Notes: generated by a model not told the origin, from the sequence alone. A stretch of DNA of 64,000 bases from Chloroflexota bacterium (GCA_022564545.1 JADFLG010000003.1:1-64000), one strand, 5' to 3'. Shown: positions 9,440 through 18,765, counted from the first letter of the stretch. Numbers and translations are program-made.

Positions 9440-9961
9440 ATGAACTCCAGTGAACTGCTGGCCGATGCACTCGGGCGGATAAATGGGACGCTTCACAGGA
9501 CGATCGAACCGCTGGATCCCGAAGCCCTGTCGTTTCGGCCGGACGAGTATTCAAACTCGATCGCCTGGCTGGCCTGGCACCTCACCAGGGTCCACGACGA
9601 CCACGTTTCGGAAATAGCGGGCCGCGGGCAGGCGTGGGTTGAAGATGGGTGGGCTGAAAAGTTTGGGATGGATCCCGATCCTCACGCCCAGGGCACCGGT
9701 GACACGCCAGACGATGTCGCGGCTATTCGAGCCGATGGGGACCTGCTGCTCGGTTACGCCGACGCGGTGCTGGCACGTACGAACGAATACCTGGAAAACG
9801 TCACCGATGAGGAGTTGGACCGGATCATCGACACGAGCTACGACCCGCCTGTGAGCGTGGGCGTGCGGCTGGTTTCGGTCATCAGCGACAACACACAGCA
9901 CGCCGGGCAGGCAGCATATGTGCGCGGGCTATCAGAGGGCCGCCACTGGATGGGTGTTTGA
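9440..9961 (+). CDS. DinB-like four-helix metalloenzyme-fold protein
   Basis: 173 aa. The pattern 'IAWLAWHLTRVHDDHV' (~residues 34-49) plus the C-terminal 'ISDNTQHAGQAAYVRGL' supplies the His residues that form the metal site in the DinB/YfiT fold, a family that includes thiol-dependent transferases and maleylpyruvate-isomerase-like proteins. The start at 9440 has AAAGGAG upstream; an in-frame ATG at 9404 overlaps the preceding gene and is less likely. Catalytic role not predictable. Confidence 0.75.
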   Translation: MNSSELLADALGRINGTLHRTIEPLDPEALSFRPDEYSNSIAWLAWHLTRVHDDHVSEIAGRGQAWVEDGWAEKFGMDPDPHAQGTGDTPDDVAAIRADGDLLLGYADAVLARTNEYLENVTDEELDRIIDTSYDPPVSVGVRLVSVISDNTQHAGQAAYVRGLSEGRHWMGV

Positions 9962-10071
9962 GGTGGCGCGCTGGCTCTGATCCAATCTCGTGCCCGATTT
10001 CAGGCGAACGTCTTTGAGGGGAGCGGTACGATGCTCAACGTTAGTTTCCAGATTGCACACGAGATACACCA

Positions 10072-10425
10072 ATGATCTTGTTCAAAGAAAAACACGTTGC
10101 CCCGATTTTGAACGGCGAAAAGACGCAAACACGCCGATTATGGCCTCACGGGTGCCGAGTGAAGCTGAACAGTATCCACATCGCCAAAACGGCCATGATG
10201 GATCCGATGTCCGCGTTCGCCAGAATACAGATATCAGATGTGTTCCAAGAATCGCTGTTGGACATCACAATCGATGACGCGACCGCTGAAGGGTATCCCA
10301 CCATTCAAAGTTACCTGGATACGTTCGCAACGATCAATCGACTCGGTCAAATACCCACGCGCGAGATAAGAAAAATTAGGGTTTGGGTTGTCAAGTTCGA
10401 AGTCGTGGAGTGTATGCGTTTCTAG
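10072..10425 (+). CDS. ASCH/PUA-like domain protein
   Basis: 117 aa. The N-terminal 'MILFKEKHVAPILNGEKTQT' followed by 'RRLW' is the classic opening of ASCH domains, a PUA-related fold expected to bind RNA or modified nucleotides. The middle part (residues ~45-80) carries the 'I.ISDVFQESL' strand and an acidic helix. It converges with the next gene, sharing the last 4 bp. Codon use is less G+C-rich than in neighbouring operons. Function beyond nucleic-acid or nucleotide binding is not predictable. Confidence 0.72.
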   Translation: MILFKEKHVAPILNGEKTQTRRLWPHGCRVKLNSIHIAKTAMMDPMSAFARIQISDVFQESLLDITIDDATAEGYPTIQSYLDTFATINRLGQIPTREIRKIRVWVVKFEVVECMRF

Positions 10426-11234
10426 ATAGGCAACGGGTACCACAACCCAACTATGATCCAGCTATTCGGATGTGCCCGCATGGTGCCGACGAAAAATGAC
10501 GTATCGAATCTGTCGATCATTTCTTGTTCAAATTTTTGTCTGAATTTCGCCTCCCAACCTGACTTGTATCGCCATCCGAATCGCCGATAGGCCTGTCCCA
10601 TTTCCCAGTCGGTGCAAGAGAGCACGTGCCCTGAGCATGAAGCGTCGTCACATTCAAACTCGTAGGAAAACTTGTATGGCAGTTTCTCCAACTCGCTCAT
10701 CGGAGCATTACCAAACAGGGGGAGCTGCCTCAATCGGGACAGTTGACCAGCAGTCCACTCGCTACTTTCAGCATCAAGTTTTAATCGGTGAATTATTTTA
10801 GGTCGGAAAAACCCGAGCGTGCTGGCCGTTTTGTCATGGCGTTGTGCTTGCTGGAGCTCACACAGGGAACCAGAGCGCATTGGCTCGATGAACTTTTTCC
10901 TACCGTCCCACGTTCTTTTGGGAGGTATCGCACTGATAACTTCTATCGACTCTGGGTCAATCCTGTAACTCTCTGGACGCGGATCGTTGGAGTGTTGGAC
11001 ATCAACGTCGATCCATTGCCATTTCGAGAATCTTCGATCGCTATCTAAAAAACGGTAAGGAATCGGAAACAGCCGAATCCACTGACCGTTATCCGTCACT
11101 CCTGCTGTGCACGAAACCTCGATTCCGTTTTGGGCGGGCGTGGGATACGTGCGCACTGCTATCAAGACGCGCTTTCGCTCCCAGCCGATTTGACCAGATT
11201 TCGCGGGACGCGCAGTCGGTTGTTCACTTGCCAT
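10422..11234 (-). CDS. Conserved hypothetical protein ('IRLFPIPYR' type)
   Basis: 270 aa, not assigned to a named family. An N-terminal segment 'KRVLIAVRTYPTPAQNG' leads into 'CTAGVTDNGQWIRLFPIPYR' (~residues 42-61), which looks like a conserved beta-rich module. The C-terminal third has two Cys ('DDASCSGHVLSC') and an aromatic-rich segment 'QAYRRFGWRYKSGWEAKF', then 'SWIIVGLWYPLPI'. No signal peptide or membrane segment. It converges with the ASCH gene with a 4-bp overlap at the stops; such a pairing could mark a small accessory island, but that is inference. Confidence 0.6.
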   Translation of the reverse strand: MASEQPTARPAKSGQIGWERKRVLIAVRTYPTPAQNGIEVSCTAGVTDNGQWIRLFPIPYRFLDSDRRFSKWQWIDVDVQHSNDPRPESYRIDPESIEVISAIPPKRTWDGRKKFIEPMRSGSLCELQQAQRHDKTASTLGFFRPKIIHRLKLDAESSEWTAGQLSRLRQLPLFGNAPMSELEKLPYKFSYEFECDDASCSGHVLSCTDWEMGQAYRRFGWRYKSGWEAKFRQKFEQEMIDRFDTSFFVGTMRAHPNSWIIVGLWYPLPI

Positions 11235-11316
11235 GAGTCACGCAAGTTTAACTTAGGGCATTAGTTATCCAGAAATATACGTGTCGTCGATATTCGTGAA
11301 TACTCGTCCATGCAAC

Positions 11317-12123
11317 TCACACCATTACCTGGCCGCCGTCGCACTGGATGGTCTGGCCGGTGATGTTGCGAGCTTCCTCCGAAGCTAAAAACACCGCGAG
11401 CGCGCCGATGTCGGAAGGCTCCTGCGGCCGGCCCATAGGAATGACCTCCTTCAGCGACGCCATGAAAACGGCGTACTTGTCTTTGCCAGCCACCGCCTCA
11501 TCGCCCATCGCCTCGCGCTCCTTCATCCAGTCCTGGTGGAACTGGGTCCAGATCCGACCCGGAGCGATGGCGTTCACGTTGATGTTCTCGGCCGCGAACT
11601 CCCGGGCACATGCCTGTGTGTAAGCGATCACCGACATCTTTGTCGTGGCGTAGTAGGCGGTGATGTACTTGGCAGCCCTGGCGGCGACCGACGCAATGTT
11701 GATGATCTTGCCGGACTGTCGTTCGCGCATTTGTGGCAGAACGGCCTCGGTGACATCGGCCAGGCCCTTCACGTTTACCTTCCATGTGAACTCCCAGTCG
11801 ATATCCCGGAACGCCGTTCCGGTCGAGCCCGGAGCGCCTGCGACACCTGCGTTGTTCACGAGAATGTCGATCTGCCCCGCTTCGGCGGTGATACTCCCGA
11901 CCCCGGTGTTGACTGAATCCCTGTCGGTAACGTCCATCCGAGCGGTGTAGGCTTTGCGGCCGAGCGCCTCGACCTGTCTGGCGGCGCTGGCGGCATTCTC
12001 TTCGTTCAGGTCGGCAATGGCGATATCGGCCCCCTGCTCGGCCATCTTCAGCACGATACCGAGTCCGAGGCCCTGCCCGCCGCCGGTCACCAACGCTACT
12101 TTCCCACTCAAATCAGCAAACAT
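11317..12123 (-). CDS. SDR family oxidoreductase
   Basis: Classical short-chain dehydrogenase/reductase, 268 aa. 'VTGGGQGLGLGI' (TGxxxGxG, residue ~13), 'NNAGVAG' (~91), catalytic Ser in 'NIASVAARA' and Tyr-X3-Lys 'YYATTK' (~160) are all present, as is the C-terminal 'NITGQTIQCDGGQVMV'. 'ADLNEEN' after beta-2 (Asp at the strand end) suggests NAD rather than NADP. Substrate unknown; the neighbourhood (enolase-superfamily dehydratase, NHL protein, MFS transporter) suggests sugar or sugar-acid breakdown. Confidence 0.88.
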   Translation of the reverse strand: MFADLSGKVALVTGGGQGLGLGIVLKMAEQGADIAIADLNEENAASAARQVEALGRKAYTARMDVTDRDSVNTGVGSITAEAGQIDILVNNAGVAGAPGSTGTAFRDIDWEFTWKVNVKGLADVTEAVLPQMRERQSGKIINIASVAARAAKYITAYYATTKMSVIAYTQACAREFAAENINVNAIAPGRIWTQFHQDWMKEREAMGDEAVAGKDKYAVFMASLKEVIPMGRPQEPSDIGALAVFLASEEARNITGQTIQCDGGQVMV

Positions 12124-12426
12124 TTGTTATTTCCTGCTGTCTCTTCGAAATCGGATGTTCGGCACCAAATATGCGAACCCTCCGGACTCAAACACAAATA
12201 ATTAGACATGCCAATCTACCAAGAAATAGCGATGTTAACTGCGTCTCGACGACATAGTGTCGGCGATGTCCACAACCACGGCCAACATCAAGCGGGTCTA
12301 CATTACCGGCAACCCCGACATTGAGAAAATTCTCAACGTCATTAACTCCAAATAGTGCGCTGGTGGCATTACCATGCGAATCGCGCGTACCCAAGCCCGT
12401 CAAAACCTCCGTTACTGAGGAACTCA
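12124..12426. other. Divergent promoter region between SDR and NHL-repeat genes
   Basis: About 300 bp with no gene. It must hold promoters for both divergent genes, but I could not identify convincing -35/-10 pairs. TGAGGA just before 12427 serves as the ribosome-binding site of the downstream gene. Confidence 0.4.
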
Positions 12427-13461
12427 ATGCAGTCAACCGCGTCGCTGCCCGCCGTATCGTCCGACACAGTCTTTGAGCCAGTTCCACATTGGGCTAAAGT
12501 TCCCCATGGCGTCTGGCTCCGTGAGGCAACTTCTGTTGCGGTCGACAGAGACGACAACGTGTTCGTGTTCAACCGCGGCAATAAGCCGATGCTTGTTTTC
12601 GATCCCGCCGGCAACGTGATCGACATGTGGGGCAATGACAATCCACCTGACGACGTGCGAATTATCCGGGACCCCTACGGGAACGCGTCGCAATTCTGGA
12701 ACACGTGGTTTACACGTCCGCACGCTGTGACTATCGACCACGAAGACAACGTCTGGCTCGTCGACGACAACGGAAACCAGATTCACAAGATGTCGAAATC
12801 TGGTGAATTCCTGATGACTATCGGGACCGGCGAGGCCGCTCCAAAGCAGAGTGGCGAGACGTTCAACCGGCCCACCGACGTGGCGATCTCAAAGACGACG
12901 GGTGAGATATTCATCACCGACGGTTACGACAATTCCCGGATACACCGGTTCGATCCTGAGGGAGTCTTGATCAAGTCGTGGGGCGTCATTGGCACCGATC
13001 CCGGCGAGTTCAACGTGCCTCACAACCTCGCCCTGATTGACGATGAGGAAGTGATTGTTTGTGATCGTGAAAACTACAGGGTCCAGGTGTTTTCTCTGGA
13101 TGGCGAGTTCCGACGGCAGTGGATGGTTCACAAGGCTGTTGCGGTCGAGGTGACCGGCACGGGCGACGACGTCAGGATTTACATCGCTGAACAGGGCCCG
13201 ACGAAGGGATCGCCGAACCGCGGTGAACCGAACCTCGGCAACCGGGTCGGCATCTACGACCGGGATGGCAACCGTATCGCCCGTTTCGGTTCAACGGAGA
13301 TCGGTGAAGAGCCCGACCAGTTCCTGTGGCCGCACAGCATGGCGATCGACTCCCACGGCGATGTGTACGTTGCCGAAGTCTCGTACGTTGAGATAGGCAT
13401 GACACAGAATCCTCGACGGGAAATGGCGTCACTGCGAAAGTGGAAACGCGCGAAGGGCTGA
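12427..13461 (+). CDS. NHL-repeat beta-propeller protein (peptidyl-alpha-hydroxyglycine alpha-amidating lyase-like)
   Basis: 344 aa from the ATG at 12427, preceded by GAGG; the frame is open back to 12355. Repeated NHL blades are visible: 'SVAVDRDDNVFVFNRGN', 'AVTIDHEDNVWLVDDNGNQI', 'DVAISKTTGEIFITDGYDNS', 'NLALIDDEEVIVCDRENYRV' and 'SMAIDSHGDVYVAEVSY'. This six-bladed arrangement resembles the lyase half of peptidylglycine amidating enzymes. It may act as a scaffold or hydrolase; catalysis is not proven by the sequence. No signal peptide is evident at this start. It precedes a sugar-acid dehydratase gene by 136 bp. Confidence 0.78.
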   Translation: MQSTASLPAVSSDTVFEPVPHWAKVPHGVWLREATSVAVDRDDNVFVFNRGNKPMLVFDPAGNVIDMWGNDNPPDDVRIIRDPYGNASQFWNTWFTRPHAVTIDHEDNVWLVDDNGNQIHKMSKSGEFLMTIGTGEAAPKQSGETFNRPTDVAISKTTGEIFITDGYDNSRIHRFDPEGVLIKSWGVIGTDPGEFNVPHNLALIDDEEVIVCDRENYRVQVFSLDGEFRRQWMVHKAVAVEVTGTGDDVRIYIAEQGPTKGSPNRGEPNLGNRVGIYDRDGNRIARFGSTEIGEEPDQFLWPHSMAIDSHGDVYVAEVSYVEIGMTQNPRREMASLRKWKRAKG

Positions 13462-13597
13462 ACGTTAGCGCTCCCCTCGCAATGCCAGAACCCCGCATGG
13501 ACGCCTGCCTGCCCCGGGTACAATTCATTGCCGCCGGGCCTCCGTGCGCGGTCAATATTTGTCGAATACCAACCCGAACAGCCAGGCCGACCTTTTT

Positions 13598-14920
13598 ATG
13601 AGCAACGTAACGATTCGAGATATCAAGACAATCCTCACCGAGCCAGAAAATATCCGGCTGGTCATCGTCAAAGTCGAGACGTCGGAGCCGGGACTTTACG
13701 GTCTGGGTTGCGCGACCTTCACGCAGCGGCCCACGGCAGTAGCGGCGGCGGTCGACGACTACCTGCGGCCCTTCCTGCTGGGTCGAAACGTTGCCGATAT
13801 CGAGGACATCTGGCAGTCGTCGTATGTCTCTTCCTACTGGCGCAACGGACCTGTCTTGAACAACGCCCTTTCCGGTGTCGACCAGGCCCTGTGGGACATC
13901 AAGGGCAAGATGGCGGACATGCCTGTGTACGATCTGCTCGGCGGTCGCGCCAGGGAGGCAGCACCGGTCTACGTACACGCGTCTGGCCCGACCAGGGAAG
14001 AGGTCGGAGATAAGATGCAGGCGTTCCTGGAGCAGGGATTCCATCATGTTCGCATACAGGTTGAAACGCCAGGATACGCAAGTTACGGGACCGGCAGAGG
14101 CCTGACAGAAGCCGACCTTGAGTACGGCCGCGGCGGTGCCGTGGGAGACAAGTCTCTCCCGTTGGAGGGTCCCAGGCCGGTCACGACCTGGGTGCGCCCC
14201 CAGGAAGAGGGCAAAAGATACGCACATCCGGGCGGGGTGTTCGAGCCCAAGCCGTACATGCGATCGACGCTCGATCTGTTCGAGTACGTCCGTGATCGTT
14301 TTGGCTACGGTGTCGAAATTCTCCACGACGTCCACGAGCGGATTCCGCCGATCCTCGGCGTCTGGTTCGCCAAAGAGGTCGAGAAGTACCAGCTCTTCTT
14401 CCTGGAAGATCTTTTCAGTCCGGAAGACAACGATTACTTCCGGATGGTGCGGGAACAGACGTCGACTCCGATCGCCATGGGTGAACTCTGGAACAGCCCC
14501 CACGAAGTGATTCCGATGATCAAGGACCGCCTGATCGATTTCATCCGCATTCACCTGTCACAGATCGGCGGTATTACCCCGGCCAGGAAGATCGCGGCGA
14601 TGGGCGAGCTGTTCAACGTGCGGACTGCGTGGCACGGTCCCGGAGACACTTCGCCGGTGGGTCACGCGGCCAATATGATGCTGAACCTCAACACCTACAA
14701 CTTCGGCATCCAGGAGGCGGCAATTCCGGGCGAGCGCACACGAGAGATGTTTCCGGGCATGCCAACTTTGAAGGATGGCATGATGTGGTCCAATGGCAAG
14801 CCGGGCCTGGGTATCGACATCGACGAGAAGATGGCAGCAAAATTCCCGTTCAAGGAGCGTGAGTTCGGTGGCGCCTGGGACACTGTGCGCCGGGCCGACG
14901 GCACAATGGTGAAGCCGTAG
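13598..14920 (+). CDS. Enolase-superfamily mannonate/gluconate dehydratase-like protein (ManD family)
   Basis: 440 aa from ATG 13598 (the frame is open to 13544). ManD-family hallmarks: 'NNALSGVDQALWDIKGKMA' capping-domain end, the metal ligand loops 'EILHDVHERIPP' (Asp/His), 'FFLEDLFSPED' (Glu) and 'AMGELWNSP' (Glu), and the subgroup motif 'WHGPGDTSPVGHAANMML' with the active-site His. The enzyme is expected to abstract a proton alpha to a sugar-acid carboxylate and dehydrate it, with Mg2+. The family contains both D-mannonate and D-gluconate specificities and many low-efficiency members, so the substrate is not assigned. Confidence 0.88.
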   Translation: MSNVTIRDIKTILTEPENIRLVIVKVETSEPGLYGLGCATFTQRPTAVAAAVDDYLRPFLLGRNVADIEDIWQSSYVSSYWRNGPVLNNALSGVDQALWDIKGKMADMPVYDLLGGRAREAAPVYVHASGPTREEVGDKMQAFLEQGFHHVRIQVETPGYASYGTGRGLTEADLEYGRGGAVGDKSLPLEGPRPVTTWVRPQEEGKRYAHPGGVFEPKPYMRSTLDLFEYVRDRFGYGVEILHDVHERIPPILGVWFAKEVEKYQLFFLEDLFSPEDNDYFRMVREQTSTPIAMGELWNSPHEVIPMIKDRLIDFIRIHLSQIGGITPARKIAAMGELFNVRTAWHGPGDTSPVGHAANMMLNLNTYNFGIQEAAIPGERTREMFPGMPTLKDGMMWSNGKPGLGIDIDEKMAAKFPFKEREFGGAWDTVRRADGTMVKP

Positions 14921-15052
14921 TGTGCGGTGGCACGCTTTCTCCGGCCCATTCGACTTCTCGCAGGACAGGCAAGGTTGGTGTTGGTCGAATCGCCAATATC
15001 AAGCAGGTGCCGACTTACCCATCCTCCAGCGCGGGCGTAGACTCTGCACGCC

Positions 15053-16384
15053 TTGCCAGATTCAACAGATTCGAACACCTCCGTAGATTCCGCGAGTACG
15101 GCTGAGTCGCGATCTGAGGTCCTGAATCAGGTTCAAGATGACAACGCTGACACTGGAGTAAGCATCTCCAGGCCGCCGTCGCTTGCACTGATGTACGGCC
15201 TCTCGGCAGGGCATGGCGTCAAGCATTTCGGGCAGGGCGCGCTGCTCATCATGATCCCGAGCATCAAGGCCACGTTCGGGCTTTCCGATATCGCCATTGG
15301 CGGCATCTGGTCGGCCCAATCCATCTCGTCGGGCGTAGCAAACATCCCTGCCGGCATCCTCACCGACATGTTCCGCAAGAAGGTCGCCTGGATCCTCTTT
15401 GCCTCGATGATGATGGTCGGCGCCGGCTACATCCTCATCAGCGTCTCGCCTGTCTACTGGGTACTGCTCGTCGGCGTCGTCATCATCGGGTTCGGCACAT
15501 CGATGTGGCACGCCCCGGCCTTCGGCACCCTCGCGGCGCGGTACCCCAGGCGACGTGGCTTCGCAATGGCCGCGCATCTTACAGGCGCGCAGATAGGAAA
15601 CACGACCTCGCCACTGATCATCGGCTTCCTCCTGGCCGGCACGATCGGGTCGTGGGTAGTGTTCGGCGGTATCGAATGGCGCTGGCTTGCCGCGTTTGTT
15701 TCGGTGCCAATGATCTTGACCGCGCTCGTTGTGATTGCCAGGTTCAAGTCGGCGGGCGCCGAATCGACGGGTCCCGTCACTCTCGGCCAGTATTTTGCCT
15801 CGGCCAGGCGACTCGTCAGCAATCGCGGCGTGCTCGGCATGGCCCTGCTCGGTGCGATGCGCGGGGCGGTGCACAACTCGTTCCAGGTGTTCCTGGTCAT
15901 TTACATGCGTGAGGAACTCGGCTACTCGAACACCTTCGTGGGCGTCCACATTGCGCTGATAACGATGGCCGGAATTATCTCGACACCAATCATGGGCAAC
16001 GTCTCCGATCGCATAGGGCGTCGCCCGGTGATCTCGTTTGCGATGACCTCGATGACCGTGCTGCTCTTCCTGTTCCTGCAGTTCGATTCAGGACTCGCGA
16101 TGACGATCCTGGTCGCCGTGCTGGGGCTGTTCTTTTTCTCGGTGATGCCGATCATCAACGCGGCTGCGATGGACATGATCGACCGAGGCTCGGAGGGTTC
16201 GGGCACAGCGCTAATGTTTGCTGGCGGTTCGGTGGTCGGATCACTCACCCCGATCGGCGCCGGGTTCGTATACCAGTCGAATGGATTTCACGGCGTCGTC
16301 ATTTTCGCGGGCACCATGGCCACCATCGGGGCAGTCCTCGCCCTGGTCCTCCCAATGAAGAGCCGTTTAACGTCAACTGCATAG
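15053..16384 (+). CDS. MFS transporter
   Basis: Major facilitator with about 12 membrane segments, 443 aa. 'GILTDMFRKKVAW' (~residue 104) corresponds to the loop 2-3 motif (GxxxDxxxRkx), repeated as 'GNVSDRIGRRPV' (~310) in the second half. Substrate unknown; the position after the ManD-like gene suggests a sugar acid or carboxylate. The first ~46 residues are polar and include a stretch (15121-15142) that matches a common intergenic repeat type, so the true start may be the ATG at 15191, just before the first helix ('MYGLSAGHGVKHFGQGALL'). Confidence 0.82.
   Translation: MPDSTDSNTSVDSASTAESRSEVLNQVQDDNADTGVSISRPPSLALMYGLSAGHGVKHFGQGALLIMIPSIKATFGLSDIAIGGIWSAQSISSGVANIPAGILTDMFRKKVAWILFASMMMVGAGYILISVSPVYWVLLVGVVIIGFGTSMWHAPAFGTLAARYPRRRGFAMAAHLTGAQIGNTTSPLIIGFLLAGTIGSWVVFGGIEWRWLAAFVSVPMILTALVVIARFKSAGAESTGPVTLGQYFASARRLVSNRGVLGMALLGAMRGAVHNSFQVFLVIYMREELGYSNTFVGVHIALITMAGIISTPIMGNVSDRIGRRPVISFAMTSMTVLLFLFLQFDSGLAMTILVAVLGLFFFSVMPIINAAAMDMIDRGSEGSGTALMFAGGSVVGSLTPIGAGFVYQSNGFHGVVIFAGTMATIGAVLALVLPMKSRLTSTA
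15111..15142. repeat. REP-like sequence inside the MFS N-terminus
   Basis: 'CCTGAATCAGGTTCAAGATG' (from 15121) resembles the 'GATCCTGAA...TTCAGGATGAC' repeats scattered between genes in many bacteria, here translated as '...VLNQVQDD'. Related degenerate pieces occur at 16448-16466 and 26928-27068. Confidence 0.4.
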
Positions 16385-16684
16385 CTGCGCCGTACTGGGA
16401 TGCGACATAGCCGTGCCGCACACGCCATGTTGAATAGCCGCACCGCACTGTCATGCCGAACTTGTCAGCCCTGAGCACAATCGAATGGGATTCAGTATCT
16501 GTTGCCGGCGCGTCAATACATTGCGGTTCAGTCTTAGCCGAACTTGCTGTAGCCCTTCTCATCTTCTCTATGAGGTCGGAGGGTGACCGACCCTCTAATT
16601 CCCATTTTGCACCGGGCGGACATGCGTCCTTGGGTGCACGCGCAAGCTCCGCGGGGCACGACGGGCGAGGGCGGGAGGAAATAG
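16385..16684. other. Intergenic region with a REP-like fragment
   Basis: 300 bp between the convergent MFS and response-regulator genes. 'GTCATGCCGAACTTG' (~16450-16464) resembles the start of a REP-like repeat, and GGTCGGAGGGTGACCGACCC (16575-16594) can fold as a hairpin. No gene seen. Confidence 0.35.
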
Positions 16685-17365
16685 CTAAAGTGCGGAAACC
16701 GAGTACCCGATTCCGCGATGCGCCCGAATCAGACCGTCTTCACGCGAATCCCGGTTCAACTTTTGCCGGAGCCTGCGGACAGCCATGTGCACTGCCGCAT
16801 CCGAAACTGTCGTGTTGCCCCACGCCTTTTGCTTCAACGACGAGTACTCAACCACCACGCCCGGATCCTCTGTGAGCGATAGCAATATATCCCACTCGGT
16901 GAGATTCAGTTCGACCCGATCACCGTCCACGGTCGCGACCTTGCGACTGAAATCGAACAGAAGGCCCGGTGCCGCGAAAGTCGTTCGTTCCGAGATCCTG
17001 CCCGACGTACGGCGGGTGACCGCTTCGACCCGCGCCATCAGTTCGATCGGCTCGAACGGCTTGGTGATGTAATCGTCAGCGCCCATCGCTAGCGCCTTGA
17101 CGACTGACTCAATGGTGTCGTTTCCACTGACGACGATTACCGGCACGTCCGACGATTTTCGGATCTGCCTCAGAACATCCAGACCGTCCATGTCCGGCAG
17201 CCCCAGGTCAAGGAACACCAGGTCCGCATCACGTGACCCCAGATAATCGAGCATGTCGGCACCAAGCTCGAATTCAGCAATGTCGTATTTACGCCCCGAT
17301 ACTGCGAGGCAAACACGAATCGTATCGCGCTGATTGGGATCGTCGTCGCAGATAATGACTTTCAA
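16685..17365 (-). CDS. OmpR/PhoB-type response regulator (orphan)
   Basis: 226 aa: receiver domain (1-120) with acidic pocket 'IICDDDP', phosphoacceptor Asp in 'FLDLGLPDMDG' (~residue 52), Ser in 'VVSGND' and Lys in 'YITKPF' (~101); then a winged-helix DNA-binding domain (~130-225, 'LNLTEWDILLSL', 'VHMAVRRLRQKLNRD'). AAAGGAG precedes the ATG. No histidine kinase lies next to it, so its partner is elsewhere or it is an orphan. KdpE-like overall, but there are no kdp genes here. Confidence 0.9.
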   Translation of the reverse strand: MKVIICDDDPNQRDTIRVCLAVSGRKYDIAEFELGADMLDYLGSRDADLVFLDLGLPDMDGLDVLRQIRKSSDVPVIVVSGNDTIESVVKALAMGADDYITKPFEPIELMARVEAVTRRTSGRISERTTFAAPGLLFDFSRKVATVDGDRVELNLTEWDILLSLTEDPGVVVEYSSLKQKAWGNTTVSDAAVHMAVRRLRQKLNRDSREDGLIRAHRGIGYSVSAL

Positions 17366-17698
17366 AGGAGAGGGGGCTCCAATCGAGCCATGCCGGGGTC
17401 AGACAGCGGGGTGGGGTCATGTGAGAACGTGAGAAAACAATATCAGTTTTGGTACTTCGATTGCCGGATCATGTCGAATATTCGCGACGAAGACGACCTC
17501 AAACACACTCGCAATTCCCTGTTTTGAGCGCTCGGTGGCACCACTGAGGCAAACTTATGCGCCAGAACACAGGCGCGGTACTCTTTACTCTGTCTCCGAA
17601 TATTGCTCCAGCTTCGCTCACAATCCGGCCAGCACCATTTTGTTGGGCCCACAAACTCAGGCCGGATCGCCTGACGCCGGTCTGGCAGGAAAAAAAAT
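17366..17698. other. Divergent intergenic region
   Basis: 333 bp between the OmpR-type regulator and the amidohydrolase. It holds the ribosome-binding sites of both (AAAGGAG on the minus strand next to 17366; AGGA near 17690 on the plus strand). No other element recognised. Confidence 0.35.
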
Positions 17699-18562
17699 AT
17701 GAAAGCGATCGATATTCACGCCCACATTCCGAGGATGCCCGGCCTTCCCGAATATGGGATCGAGCGGGGCCTGAGGCGCATGTTCCGGATGGGGGGCGAA
17801 CCCGACGATGTGGCGAAGATGGTCGAGACCTATCGTGCCATCGATACGATGGCTGTGATCTTCTCGGTCGACGCCGAGACCGAAACCGGTGATTTGCCCG
17901 ACCCCAACGATTACGTCGCCGAGACTGTTGCCGCCCACCCCGATGTCCTGATGGGTTTTTGTACCGTCGATCCGCGGAAGGGAGGTGCGGCGGTCGAGGA
18001 GCTCGAACGGTCGATAACCGGCCTCGGTCTGCGCGGGTTGAAGCTGCACCCAATCCACCAGGGTTTCTTCCCCGACGACCCCCAATTCACCCCGCTGTTT
18101 TCGAAGGCAGAAGAACTGGACATTCCGGTGTTGATGCATTCCGGATACGCTGCCGCCGGGGCCAACACGCCCGGCGGCGGCGGCTTTCAGCTTGCCTATT
18201 CGCGACCGATTCCTCACGTCGACTCACTGGCAGCCCGGCACCCCGGCCTGACGATCATCATGGCCCACCCTGCCTGGCCGTGGATCCAGGAGCAGATCGC
18301 GGTGGCACTGCACAAGCCGAACGTCTTCATTGACCTGTCGGGCTGGGCGCCCCGCTATATTCCACAAGAACTTGTTCGTGAAGCGGGCGGCAGACTGCGT
18401 AAGAAAGTCCTGTTTGGCTCCGATTATCCGTACATCTCGCCAGTCACGTGGCTTGAGCAGTTCGAGCAACTTGACATCCGCGACGAGGCGCGACCGTTGA
18501 TTCTTCGCGACAATGCCGCCGGTATTTTAGGGCTTGAGGGGCGCTTGAAGCTTGAATCGTAG
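17699..18562 (+). CDS. Amidohydrolase family 2 metal-dependent hydrolase (ACMSD-like)
   Basis: 287-aa TIM-barrel hydrolase. Metal ligands are laid out as in amidohydrolase_2: 'DIHAHIP' (HxH, residues 6-8), 'LMHSGY' (His, ~141), 'IIMAHPAWPW' (His, ~186) and 'LFGSDYPY' (Asp, ~241), with 'GLRGLKLHPIHQGF' in the barrel. Members decarboxylate or hydrolyse aromatic and heterocyclic acids; the substrate is not decided here. AGGA lies 9 nt before the ATG. A hairpin with a downstream T run follows the gene. Confidence 0.85.
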   Translation: MKAIDIHAHIPRMPGLPEYGIERGLRRMFRMGGEPDDVAKMVETYRAIDTMAVIFSVDAETETGDLPDPNDYVAETVAAHPDVLMGFCTVDPRKGGAAVEELERSITGLGLRGLKLHPIHQGFFPDDPQFTPLFSKAEELDIPVLMHSGYAAAGANTPGGGGFQLAYSRPIPHVDSLAARHPGLTIIMAHPAWPWIQEQIAVALHKPNVFIDLSGWAPRYIPQELVREAGGRLRKKVLFGSDYPYISPVTWLEQFEQLDIRDEARPLILRDNAAGILGLEGRLKLES

Positions 18563-18729
18563 TCTGCTTCCTGACACGCCCCGTTTGTTGCTAACGGGAA
18601 CTCACCTGAAACCGGATAAAACCTGTCGCTTTCCCGGGTTGAAGCCGGAGTGATCTGGCCGCGGGGGTTCTCGGTTGGCCGTAAAACTGTTACGGTCAGG
18701 GGACTGCTCCCTGTTGCCCCCTTAAAAAG

Positions 18730-18765
18730 ATGCGCCCCTCCTGAGGCGTGAGTGGAGGGGCGCAT
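18730..18765. repeat. 12-bp perfect inverted repeat
   Basis: ATGCGCCCCTCC (18730-18741) and its exact complement (18754-18765) are separated by 12 nt. It has no following T tract, so it may be an RNA hairpin or processing signal rather than a terminator. Confidence 0.5.

Noticed and set aside
13172-14554. 460-codon minus-strand frame opposite the ManD-like gene
   Set aside because: It covers the NHL and dehydratase genes in antisense and shows no family features; the sense proteins are unambiguous.
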